Shown piece by piece: positions 54,169 to 64,000 of a DNA stretch of 64,000 nt. How positions within the stretch are numbered: position 1 is the first letter of the stretch; every line of letters starts with the position of its first letter. The notes under the pieces were generated by a model that saw only the letters and a list, made by a program, of their open reading frames with translations, was not told where the DNA came from and ran no database searches. The translations under genes were made by a program, and so were the position numbers. Source of the DNA: Aphelocoma coerulescens (taxonomy: Eukaryota; Chordata; Aves; Passeriformes; Corvidae); the NCBI RefSeq assembly GCF_041296385.1, contig NC_091023.1, positions 21,480,924 through 21,544,923 on the forward strand, in the 5' to 3' direction.

Positions 54169-55240
54169 GTAAGTACACAACTCTGAGAAAAGCACCCTCT
54201 TACTTAACTATTTTTGCTGTAAATTCAGCAAGAAAATAAGCGCCAAATGATTCCCCCATAACAGCTTCAAGGAAAAGAATGCAATTTATCAGATGTCACT
54301 GTGGGGTTTTGCAAATATTGCTATTTACAGACTGGGCTGCACTTGAAACTCTAAGAAAAGTCACAATTTGGGTCTAGGATTCTTGAAATGATATTTTAGA
54401 AATGTCCTTCCCACCTCTCAGAATGCTCTTCTCAGAGACAGCATTAACTGCATACACATTATGTGGCATGTAGGTGCCCTGTCTGTTAGCAACAAAGTAA
54501 CCACATAAAAAATAGTCTAGCTGGGTTTGATAAATTAGAAAACAAAGTAAACTAGACAGGTAATTAAAAGTAATAAACCACGTTTAATTGGTTGAGTAAC
54601 CATGTAGAAATTCAGGGCCAGCAGCAAAGGTATAAAATACAGCAACTTGGGTTTTGATGTCATAAGTATCCCTGATGCTGTGGAGCCACAGCAATTTCAG
54701 ATACTGTGGGGAAGCTACTACTTCATTACTATGAATGTAGAAATCATTATCACACCTCATTCTGTACACTTCGATAAAATATGCAGTGCAGATAACTGAC
54801 ATCCCAGACATATCAGGAAGGTGATTAAATAGCAGGTACTCAAAAATATTGCCAATGGGGCCCAAAAGGCATTTTTATTTTCCTGCTGGGCAAGTTAATA
54901 AGTGGCCTGATGACCCCATCTCACAGCAATACACCATTAAATTTCAATAGGAGTGATGACAAGCTGCTATAAATAAAAACATCCATCTGCAACAGCCCCC
55001 CACTAAACAGGGGTTAGGTGAGGCACTTGGCTGGCGTGAGTACTTGCAGCTAAGAGCTTTATCCTTCAACGCCATGACAAAGCTCCAGGACACTTGCACA
55101 GGCACAGACAGTCAGGACTGCCCAGAAGAAGTGGATGATCTTAAAGCTCAGTGATCTCCCGAAGGCCACAGCTAGAGATAGTAAAGTTAAAGCTGTCAAA
55201 TTACATTAAATGTAACACCATTCCCTTTTGACTCTCTCAG
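54169..55240 (+). other. Putative first intron
   Basis: This 1072-bp interval runs from GTAAGT at 54169 to CTCTCAG ending at 55240. It holds unique sequence without a long frame of recognisable content. Around 55141-55190 there is a string resembling the core of an old MIR-type SINE (CAGTGA, then GGCCACAGCTAG), but it is too short to assign. The intron call depends entirely on the two flanking exon candidates. Confidence 0.4.
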
Positions 55241-55286
55241 CAGAAACGCGGTCGGAACAGCGGCACGGATGGGCCGGGCACGGAAG
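55241..55286 (+). CDS. Candidate second exon: CpG-dense mini-exon continuing the signal-peptide frame
   Basis: This is a 46-nt block with about seven CpGs in otherwise CpG-poor DNA. It is preceded by a pyrimidine-rich tract ending in CTCTCAG and followed by AAG|GTGGGT, a reasonable donor. Joined in phase 0 to the exon at 54091-54168, it gives QKRGRNSGTDGPGTE plus the first base of a split codon, with no stop. The peptide starts strongly basic (KRGR) and becomes Gly/Thr-rich, as would suit a mature N-terminus or a propeptide with a processing site. The CAGCAG at the acceptor would allow a one-residue (Gln) alternative splice. The intervening intron would be 1072 bp. The length and the weaker donor leave real doubt, and no family is recognised. 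Confidence 0.42.
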
Positions 55287-57805
55287 GTGGGTAACCTGAG
55301 GAGCACCAGTGTGATGGGAAAGATAATGAGTAACTCCAGAAGTTATTGGCTCATTAACAATGCCCTACAGGAAGGAATTTTCTGTCTAATAATAGAAGGA
55401 GCACAAGCACAGATTCTCAATATGATCTGAAGCCTGTTTAATTCCACTGCTTTGGGACTAGGGCTCTTGATTTCTCCCTTTCTCTGTCACTTACATAATT
55501 TGGGCACTGAAGTGCTAACTCTATTATATGGTTCAACATGAAAATGGAGACTTTTCTTCAAGCTTCATTAACGCACCGTCGCAAAAATTGGCCTCAGCTG
55601 AAGCTCAGTCATTTTCCAAGACTCACAATCCCTAGCACATTTTGTTGCTGAAAATAATGATGCATTTTTGAAAAGCAAAAACAGGATTACAAAATATCGT
55701 GTGTGATTCAAAATGGAGAACTCAGAAGAGATAAAAACTCTACAATGTAATTCATCTGAATAGTATTCCTTTTGGGCCACTATGCTAAATTTAATCCTAG
55801 CCATAGCACTACTATGCCAAAAATGGCCTGAGAAAACAGTCCATATTTTGGCCAGTTATGTCAGTAACACCTTCCATAGATTCAAATTGTCTATCCCAAA
55901 ATATTTACCTAAATTTAAAAGTATAAAGTTACAATCAGAATTTTGTAGGATGCAGAAACATTGTTCTCACAGTATCTGTTTTCACAGGGAACAAAGAAGA
56001 CTACATTTTCTGAACTAAAGGTATTGCAAATCTCAATCTAATAAAAAAACCCTAGGAAAATAAATCAACTGCAGTTTCAAACTCAATGTCTACTGATTAC
56101 TGAACTCAAGCAAATATTTCTGTCTTAGAAACAAACTTATACTTCAGGTTTCCCTGAATATACATGCCAAGTAGTTTTATTTGGGTACAAGTCACATTTT
56201 CAATAAGAGGAAAAAAAAAAGGAATCAAAAAGCAGTTTTTATTTGTCAGTGATTGTAGGAAAACAGATTATATGTATTCTACACAATTCAAGGCACATGT
56301 ATTCATTATTCATTTTTATTCTGAAGGTGCTATTTTTGATAACTTATCTTGTTTTTCATACGTTTGCACTCTCCAGCAGTGAAATAATTGCACTGTCAAT
56401 AGCAGAGATAACTCACTGAAAGAATGATGCTGTAATGGGAATAATGACATAATGTCTCATGTATCTTAACTGATTGTAATTAGCAAAACATTCACAACAT
56501 ACTAGCAAAAGAGAATTGATACATAGAACTGAAAGCCTTATTACCGGATGCAACGTACATCTTGAGAAATGAATATAAATAGAAAACATTACCACAGTGC
56601 CATATACATTCCTCAACACAAGTTAAGTTTTCAAAACAACCTGCCTTAACTATGCATAATTCTGGTTTAGAAAGAAAATGAGACAAGAAGGTGCTACTTA
56701 CTCAACAGAACTTTTGTCTTATGTGAGCGCACAGAGCGGCAGACGATTCGTAACTCCTTCGTTTTTACTTCTTCACAGCCTTGTGCTCCTTTCGTGCTTT
56801 ACAGATCCTAAACAGTGAAGTCAGAGCAAGCGGGGTAGAACTAACGAATCCTCTACCTGAATATGCTGGTTTTGTTGGCATAGTCCAGATTCTTAACCCT
56901 TGGCAGCCCAACTGGATGCTAAAATGCCATACTGGGAGTTTTGAAGAAAGAATTTGTAGATAATTAAGACGCTTTGCACCAGATTTGGGTTAAAAATGCA
57001 AAAAAAAAAAATCAATGCATTTTAACTGCGGGACAGAGTTTGAGCCTGCAGCTTTTGAACCAAACAGATTTGCAATGGCAATGACAGGGGAACAGCAGGC
57101 AAAAGGTGACAGTGACATCAGTGCCCTTCCTGCCCTGAATGAATCTGAAGCTTGGTCTTTATCCAACACTCACATGTTCCACAGAAGCCTTTTTCAGAAA
57201 GCAAGATGCACAAACAGAAGTAGCACCTTTAGGACAAGCAGAATGATCCTTTGTGCTCCAATAAGCATTGGAAAGGCTTCGTCTAGAGGGCTGCTTCTGC
57301 TTTTGAGCACAACCTTCCCAGACAGGAACTAAAAGGAGAGTGAATTGTTCAGGGAACAGCAGCAATGACAAGAAACAAAGAATGTGAAATGTTTAACTTT
57401 TAATGTCAAGGAAGACAATATAAAAAGAGACTTGATAGTATGTGAATTACTCCTTCATTTAATCTCTCCTTCATGGACAGCAGTAACAGGAATAAGTGAA
57501 GCAAGAGATTATGGCTAATAAATAGGAAAAAAGAATCTAAAGATAAGGATAGTTATATACAGTCATCTCCTCTCTAGAAGTGCCCAAAGATGGATGTTGA
57601 CACCCATCAGGAATGACAGCAGTATGGCTGATCCTGTTTGGTACAACTGAGTGAATTAGACAACCTCAGGGAGCCTGACTCTTGAGACTGCACTTGAAAT
57701 ACCTACAAACTGGGCGTCTTTGAAATAGCATCCACATGCATACGTATCTCAGTAGCACTGCAACAGACTTCAGGGATTTGATTTTGTAATATAGTTAAGG
57801 AAGAG
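55287..57805. other. Downstream intronic or intergenic DNA with a small CpG cluster
   Basis: Mostly AT-rich unique sequence. At about 56726-56846 there is a cluster of CpGs (GAGCGCACAGAGCGG, GACGATTCG and others) that stands out from its surroundings. Just inside it, TTACTTCTTCACAG ending at 56778 is a fair acceptor. The sequence after it stays open in the phase left by the 55286 donor for about 61 codons, to a TAA at 56961-56963. This is a weak candidate for a third exon. Confidence 0.3.
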
Positions 57806-57811
57806 GGGCCA
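57806..57811. repeat. Left target-site duplication of the solo LTR
   Basis: GGGCCA directly abuts the TGT start of the LTR and is repeated exactly at 58177-58182, after the terminal ACA. Confidence 0.8.
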
Positions 57812-58176
57812 TGTAGATAGAAAAATGCTGCTAGCAGGGATTTTCTTGCTATTTTCTAAGTCCATGAGAGACTTTTCTCTCTCACAGAAGAGGTAGCAGG
57901 GAATGTAAACAACCAAGCCACCTGCAACCTTGAAAAGTCTTGTTTATGGTACAGTAGAAAAATATTTTGACAATGGATGTTTTAGGATTTTAGCCAATCA
58001 CCCCAAGGGGTGGCTGATCCTTTGTCCAATTAGACTATGAAGAAAAAGTATATAAAAGAATTTGTAAAATAAATCAATCTTGCTGCACAATTCCTGCCTG
58101 CTGGATCTTCTCTCCTCCTCCTCCCTATGGCTGTGGGACACAGTGATATACCCTAGGGCCTAGGCCTGTGGTAACA
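57812..58176 (+). mobile_element. Solo LTR of an endogenous retrovirus (365 bp)
   Basis: The element begins TGT and ends ACA, the usual retroviral termini, and is flanked by perfect 6-bp direct repeats GGGCCA at 57806-57811 and 58177-58182. A 6-bp duplication fits the integrases of beta-like and alpha-like (ERVK-type) avian retroviruses. Inside, in plus orientation, are CCAAT boxes at 57994 and 58026, a TATA box TATATAAAA at 58049-58057 and an AATAAA polyadenylation signal at 58068-58073, followed by a C/T-rich R-U5-like segment. No gag, pol or env frame and no second LTR lies nearby, so this is the product of LTR-LTR recombination. The perfect target duplication suggests a fairly recent insertion. 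The 5' start was chosen because it is the only TG that gives a matching duplication. Confidence 0.82.
58049..58073 (+). promoter_or_regulatory. LTR TATA box and polyadenylation signal
   Basis: TATATAAAA at 58049-58057 is followed by AATAAA at 58068-58073. A TATA box and poly(A) signal this close together are typical of a short R region in compact avian LTRs. CCAAT motifs at 57994 and 58026 lie upstream at promoter-like spacing. Whether the LTR still drives transcription cannot be told from sequence; it would fire rightwards. Confidence 0.6.
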
Positions 58177-58182
58177 GGGCCA
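58177..58182. repeat. Right target-site duplication of the solo LTR
   Basis: GGGCCA follows the ACA end of the LTR and matches the left copy at 57806-57811 with no mismatch. Confidence 0.8.
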
Positions 58183-61100
58183 TACCAAGATATGAGTTTT
58201 TTCCATTTTTGAGAGAAATACTAGATAAATCTGGGCATTTAAATTCTCAGTTGTAAAAATCTCAATTTATGATGGAGCTTGAGACCAAACACATAAAAAC
58301 TGTCCAAAAAAACTCTCCAAAAGGGACGGTTTTGGATTAGCAAGACTGTTTCAAGTTCATAGGACTGGTGGGCAAGCGTTAAAGGAAATCTTCGAGCTGG
58401 TGTAAAAAAAAATTCTGTAATTTTCCATTATCGCTTCTTCAGTAATGTTTTCTCTATTAGAATAACATCTGTTGATTAATTAAACACCTTAGCATAATAA
58501 TCAATGCCCAAAAGAATAAGCCTCCAATATTGATTAAAGCCTCTTTTGAAAACCCCTCTGAGCTCTTTAATCACAGTTTGTAGAGAGATGGTATTTTCTA
58601 GAACAAAACAAACTGCATAGCAAGTGTGAAAGTGTGACAGAAGAGAGGTACAAGATATGTAACTGTTTAACTGAGGATGTTGAAACAAAGCATGTTCAGC
58701 AATGGAATAATGTGACAGGTAATTTACAGTGATCTGATGGAAGCTGACTGAATGCCAAATAACCTGGCTTAGTCACTTTTTTTTTTTTCTTCCAGATACT
58801 TTGGGTATCTTTTCTCAAAGCTGGCTGTAATTGATACATTAGATTAGTTACAAGATCACCTGCCAGGAACAGAAGGTGATGAACTTTGATGTTTATGTTT
58901 TTAGGGCTATTCAGGAGTTATGGGCTTGATCCTTCCTCTACCATCCAAGTACAGAAAATTATGAGCCTCCATGTGGATAACAGTGAGGATGATATCAGCT
59001 TTTGCACGTGTTTCCTCTTTTGGGAGCTCTTTCCTAACCAATATATATGCATTAATAACTATTCAGATGGCATGCAAAGACTTTGGAGGACAAGCTAGGA
59101 ATATTGCAAGCTCTGGTCACCAAAAGCCACAGAAAGACTCTTGATGACTTCCATAGACATTATATTAGAATTAGAGATATTTTGTTTTTTAATTCCCCCA
59201 AGAACCTCTAAGTTATTAACACAAAATCTCTTACATTGGTCATGCCAGGTTGGTGCCTCATGTTAAGGAAACCACTTCCTAGAAAAATCAAACTGATAGC
59301 ATGGCAAACTATTAAAAGTTACCATTTTTTCCATATGTATCAAAAAATATCTAATTTTATAGAGCAATTGAAGAAAGTCCTGTATGCAAGACTATAATAG
59401 TACAACAAACCCACATCTTTTCATACATCTTTTTGTCTATGGCCAGATTGTGACAAATTATGCCAGAACATAATTCAGCATATCCAGAGAACTGGAAAGC
59501 AAAGTTGTTCCATATATTTTAGTTACTCCCAATTTTTGTAAAAGCATGGCAATTACAGTTTAGATTTATTCTTCCACATTATTAATTTCAAGTAAATTAT
59601 AATGCAAGGAAGTTACACGGTCTGTTTAATGTTGCTCTGACAAGCACCTCTACTCAGGGCTGTTTTTCTGAGAAACAGGGAATGATGAAGTCTATGGGAC
59701 TGAAGGATATCTCCCCATGTAAATACAACTGTGGAGGGCCCCTGCCCCTTTCCGTGCGACAAACTAGAAAGGCAACATTTATAGTTATTATCACAGCGTT
59801 CTACATAGATATGACACAACTGCCAAGCAAAACCTGCAAACCTACAATTACTGGGTGCAGCAACTCCAATAATTTGCATAAACATTTCTGTTTGGTACAA
59901 TCCTTCTCTTTCTGTCACCAATACCCTGTTTCTACAGATGAGCCACATCCAGTTCTGTTTAGCTTCTGTCTTTTTACCTACAATGCATTAACTAGTTCCA
60001 GTGGCTTTCTTGAAAGCATAATGACTTTTCCTGTACTCTAGTAAAAATATATCCCCACAAATCAAGAAGAAGCAGGCTCAGACTAAGTGGTTGAGAAGAT
60101 TTACATTCTATTGCTAACTCAGTTATTACTCTGCTGAAAACCCCATAGCATCAATATAATGAATCCCTCAACCTCTGCTGCTAGCACAATTTTTCTTCCC
60201 AACCTCATTGGCTCCCAACTTTCTGCTTGACCTTTTACAATCTGTGTGTGGCAGAGCTTCATTACAACCTTTTAATGATGCACAAATGGCACACAACACC
60301 AAGGTCACAGCATGTCCCCAGTGAGAACTTCTCCAACACCTCCTGAGCAGGCAAAGAGTTTTCATTTAAAGAGACAGTTCAGTGGGGGAAACAAAACCTT
60401 AGGATTTAGCATGAGTCTCAACAGCTACTTACACGCACGAGAAATGGCCACGTCATAAAATGAGTATCTGCTGCCCCAAAAAGATTTTTTTTATAAAAGT
60501 TGATGACTCAAGCCATCAGTGACCAAATGCATAAAATGTCTCATTAAGGAAACTCACAAAAATTACAGCGCTCTTCTTTATAAAATGATTATTCAAATCT
60601 TAAAAATATTAAAAAATATACTAAGGGATTAACAACATTCATCCATCTAGAATATCAGATTTTTTTCTAATGTCCCAGCAGTCAAATGACTATCAGATGA
60701 TGGATTCTATCCCAAATAATCACCAGCTTTTTGTTAACACAGTTCAATCTCTGTTCTGCAATTGCCCAACTGGGATGTAGGGATACCAGTGCTTAAGCCT
60801 GTTTCAAAAGTATGTCAGGTTTTTTGTATTGAGAGTCCTATATAAATGCAAAGCATCTTGCTATTGAAGCATGTAGACTGTAAAGCACATTATTCAGTAT
60901 TGGTTAATGCAAAGTCACTGCATACATGCATATATTGCACCTCAGTTACTGCTGAAGCAGAGTACAATGTTTCAAATGAATATTTAATATTACCTTATAT
61001 GCTTTTTGTATATGAGGCAATTAATGCTCAAACCCATAGAATTACATCTAAAGTTAGATGTAGGCAATGGTGTGCTCCTTTACTGATGGCATTTTGAGCT

Positions 61101-61336
61101 TCACTTTGTAACACATATAGATGTATATATAATAAATGTTTCCATTCACTGTGTGCAGGTACCTGCATACAAAGATACACTCAATGCACTTTCCTTGCTC
61201 AGTTCTTTTCTCTTACAATGGGGGAAATTAGAAATAGCAAGCAATTCAGTGCAGGCAGACATTCCACTGTGCAGCTAATCCATGAGGAGATTTAGGACCA
61301 AACCTGTATCTCATGACATGCCACTGAAATTACAGC
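58183..61336. other. Gene-free AT-rich unique DNA
   Basis: No exon or transposon recognised. There is a T12 run at 58777 followed by a CTTCCAG acceptor-like end. At 60820-61140 a smooth AT-rich stretch contains the inverted repeat at 61043 and ends near an AATAAA at about 61130, which could be a 3' UTR end or a chance match. The 119-codon frame at 59682-60041 and its antisense partner show no domain. Confidence 0.5.
61043..61062. repeat. 20-bp inverted repeat
   Basis: TACATCTAA and TTAGATGTA are separated by AG, giving 9 paired bases on each side. It lies in smooth AT-rich sequence upstream of an AATAAA at about 61130. It is probably too tight to form a real RNA hairpin, but as duplex DNA it is a dyad. 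Confidence 0.6.
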
Positions 61337-61766
61337 ATTCATAGAACCACAGAACACTTCCAATGATGAGGACCCACAGCTTCTCTGGGCAACTTGTTCC
61401 ACCACCATCATTGTAAAAAATGTCTTCCTAATGCCCAATATAAATCTTGCCTCATTCAGTTTGAAACCATTGCCCCTTGTCCCGTCTGTACTTGGCAAAG
61501 TGCCCTCTCCATGCTTCTCAGAAGCTCCTGTTATATATCAAAAGGCCACAATAAGGTCTCCCTCTTGTCCAAGCAGAACAATCCCAACTCTCTCAGCCTC
61601 TGTCCACAGCAGAGTTGCTCCAGCCCTCAGAGCATTTTTGTATCCCCTCGTCTTACCCCACTTTAATGAGTCCACACCTTTCTTGCACTGGGGGCCCCAG
61701 AACTGGATGCAGCACTGCAGATGGGGTCTCACCAGAGCAGAGGGGCAGGATCACCTCACTCAACCT
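61337..61766 (-). mobile_element. CR1 LINE 3' fragment with an internal deletion
   Basis: The plus strand shows the reverse complement of CR1: a terminal ATTCATAGAACCACAGAA, then CCACAGCTTCTCTGGGCAAC, GAAACCATTGCCCCTTGTCC, AAGGTCTCCCTCTTG, CCCAACTCTCTCAGCCT, TGGGGGCCCCAGAACTGGAT and GGGGTCTCACCAGAGCAGAG. The block that normally separates the terminal repeat from CCACAGCTTCTC is missing: the GGTTTGGGTTGGAAGGGACC to TTCCAGGGATGG part, roughly 120 bp. The element therefore carries an internal deletion. Its right edge is at about the CACCTCACTCAACC string. No intact reverse transcriptase remains. Confidence 0.92.
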
Positions 61767-62373
61767 TATGATCAATTAAATTAATTAAATAGATGGCATT
61801 CTGCTCCCTGAATTGTCACTGACACTTTCTACTCTCTCATTGTACTTCAATTTCCCTATTTGCAAACATTGCATTAAATTTACTTCTCACCCATGGAAGA
61901 GCAAAATGATTGCTGAAGTCATGAAGATCTCTGAAATCCTTCGACACTCAGCAATCTAAAAATTCAAGGCCATGTTTATGATTTTAGATATTTGGTTATT
62001 ATTGAAAAGGAAATGTCAGGAATCAAACACAATCCCTGATACGAGAACAGTTTTACTACTGGCACATTGCCCTGGATCTGAAACAGTGTGGAAAAAAACC
62101 CAAACCAACAGAAAACATTCATCATGGACACTTGAACACTGCTTCCTTTGGACAAAGGCTGCCAGGGTCAACCTCTCCTTTCATGACTTTCAAAGAAGTA
62201 ACTAATAAATTGTTCTGGATTTGCAACAACATAAATAAAAGCAGATACTGGCAGTGATCCTTTAAACAGTTTGTACAAATACATAGATGTGGTGCAAGAA
62301 TACACTAGAAGTTTTATTACCCATGAAATAGTCTGGAAAAGCAACCCACCTTAAATGTTCACTCTTATGCCCT

Positions 62374-62426
62374 TAAAAAAAACCCAAAACAAACAAAACC
62401 AAAGACACACAAACAACCAAACAACC
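62374..62426. repeat. A/C-only low-complexity tract
   Basis: Over about 53 bases the plus strand is nearly all A and C (CAAA and CCAAA units, with a single G). A smaller relative lies at about 62881-62912. This is a decayed CAAA-type simple repeat. Confidence 0.8.
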
Positions 62427-63827
62427 CTGTGGGTCAAACCAAAAATCTGGTCTCCAAGTCAGGCCAGAGACAAACCCCCAAAGGCCCATTTGTCACACTG
62501 CCCAAAAATCCTCACCCAGCCTCTAGCAATTCAAAGCTCACCAACATCGTGAGCCAGACTGATGTTTACAAGTCATTAATGGATCGCTAATCATTAATTT
62601 ATCTGCTCACCTCCCTCTTTGGTCCTATGTTCCACAAACTTGGCTCGTTTGGTATTTACACCAGAGAATTAATTTGAAGTTGTAGGACTGGAATATGCAT
62701 GTGAAATATTTTAAAAAAGAAGTCAAGCTCAATATAATGCCTGACATAGCCACTAATAAAATTTCAAGTTCAAGGCTTGGTTTTGATCTTGCATTTCTAT
62801 TACTGGAGTTACATCTGCACAAGATAATACACGACATGGAGGCAGAAAAACAGTAGAGGACATCATTCCTTCCAAAACTAGAAAAAACCCACAACCAACC
62901 AAAAAAACCTCCAACAGACTAAGAAAGTTCACTGTGAGTTACCACTCCTTTGCAAAATGTTCTACAAGTTTCTTGCTAGAATGACTACTATGGCTATGGC
63001 TTCTAAGGGAGAAATCCAGGATTTTATTTTAGGGACTACAGCTAGACTTTCCATATGCCACTCAGACAGTAGGAGGTTCATACACACTGTATAAAGCAGC
63101 CATAGGCAGATGCCTCTATTCACTTTTTGAAACTTTTTGTCATCTTTTTCATATTTAGAAAATTGCTTTTCACCTTCCTCACATTTTAAAAATATGCTTA
63201 GTAGCCCCCAGCTGTGCATCCCTATCCAAGGTGGGGACTGGAGACATTTTACAGCATACTGCCTGGTCTGCATCTGCAGATCTCAAAACCAAAGAGCTCA
63301 AAGAGCTTCTCAGTTTTGTCATAATGGAAGTACCAGGACTTCTCTTTTAATTAATTAGATATAAATTAGTCTTAAATTGCAAATTCTTGAAGGTTTTTTT
63401 TTTTTCCCCTCATTGTTAACAGCCCCTAAATGACAAAAAGATAAGACTCCATGGAAATCAATCCATAGTCCCAATACTTTCATTAGCATGGTCATGAAAT
63501 TATAGCAGAATAACAAAGAGACTGCATGTAATTAAGCAGGAGGAGAATAAAAACAACTCAAACTGTCAATCAGCAAATAATGAAGCGTAATGTATGAAAA
63601 CAGAAAGCAGTAAGTAAGGTTTAATGCAATTGTTATTAAAAAACCTAACACCATCAAAACACTCCCTTAAGGACTTGGAATTTCTGAAGTATATTGGAAG
63701 CTCATTTCTTATTAATTTTATCAGATTCACATACAGGAGGACAATTAAAAAGATTCTCATTTCAGGAAGCTGAGACTTCCCTATGTGTGCAGCATATTAC
63801 TGTTCACAATGGTAAGATTTTAATACA

Positions 63828-63852
63828 TTAACATGCTGGGAGAGCATGTTAA
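63828..63852. repeat. Perfect 10-bp stem-loop
   Basis: TTAACATGCT and AGCATGTTAA flank the loop GGGAG. A second imperfect inverted repeat follows within 25 bases (63870-63908): a GATATTTTTT arm and an AAAAAATATATC arm either side of a T12 run, with a 2-nt bulge. Together they make a small foldback-rich patch. Confidence 0.7.
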
Positions 63853-64000
63853 AGAAATATATAAAGAAAAAAGATATTTTTTTTTTTTAAAAGAAAAAAT
63901 ATATCTTTAAGTGATATGTATTAATATATACATCCACATAGAATATAAGGACTTAAGTTCAGTTTGTGGCTTGATTACAGAAAATTCGGGGCTAAATATT

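Larger units (their letters stand above)
61767..64000. other. Gene-free unique DNA at the window end
   Basis: Unique AT-rich sequence with the A/C tracts at 62374 and 62881, T12 runs at 63394 and 63877, and the foldback patch at 63828-63908. No exon, RNA gene or recognisable transposon was seen. Confidence 0.5.

Noticed and set aside
55141..55190. Possible MIR-type SINE core
   Set aside because: Only a string of about 30 bases is similar by eye. Too short to assign without a profile search.
59613..60041. Overlapping sense and antisense frames of 111 and 119 codons
   Set aside because: They occupy the same DNA with no domain in either, and look like chance openings.
61394..61784. Frames of 64-117 codons
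   Set aside because: They are translations of the non-coding 3' part of a CR1 element on the opposite strand.
1..64000. Search for tRNA, rRNA, CRISPR arrays, operons or prokaryotic genes
   Set aside because: None was recognised. The composition, repeats and splice-type signals are those of a vertebrate nuclear genome.

Overview
The window looks like AT-rich, gene-poor nuclear DNA from a bird. The evidence is four decayed fragments of CR1 LINE 3' ends in both orientations, a compact solo LTR of an endogenous retrovirus flanked by a 6-bp target-site duplication, a GAATA pentanucleotide microsatellite, many short A and T runs, few CpGs, and no sign of mammalian Alu or L1 or of any dense prokaryotic-type gene layout. 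Assignment to birds rests on recognising the CR1 3' end. The species cannot be named from the sequence alone.

Almost all of the 64 kb is intergenic or intronic. None of the open reading frames over 100 codons has recognisable domains, and several lie on CR1 sequence. I found no rRNA, tRNA, CRISPR array or complete gene. The one place with convincing coding signals is around 54.0-55.3 kb on the plus strand. There an ATG in an optimal Kozak context starts a 26-residue signal-peptide exon that ends at a GTAAGT donor. About 1.07 kb downstream a small CpG-dense block lies between a good acceptor and a donor-like site, and continues the frame with a basic and then Gly-rich peptide. This looks like the 5' end of a gene for a secreted or membrane protein that runs off to the right. 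I could not name it.

Layout: 1-10.5 kb unique AT-rich DNA; 10.54 kb GAATA microsatellite; 10.6-14.1 kb unique, with an A-rich tract; 14.14 kb CR1 (minus); 14.3-18.3 kb unique, with a 22-bp near-palindrome at 16.45 kb; 18.28 kb old CR1 (minus) followed by a 17-bp-stem hairpin at 18.75 kb; 19.4-20.1 kb smooth non-repetitive DNA with a 16-bp palindrome; 21.93 kb CR1 (plus); 22-54 kb largely unique DNA with simple repeats and possible conserved non-coding stretches; 54.09-55.29 kb candidate 5' exons; 57.81-58.18 kb solo LTR; 61.34-61.77 kb internally deleted CR1 (minus); 61.8-64 kb unique DNA with A/C-rich tracts and small hairpins.

No set of genes works together here. The likely biology is a long intergenic or intronic region upstream of a gene beginning near 54 kb, possibly with regulatory sequence. 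Nothing seen amounts to a clearly new biological system. The best leads are the unidentified signal-peptide gene, the 18.75 kb hairpin and the solo LTR.
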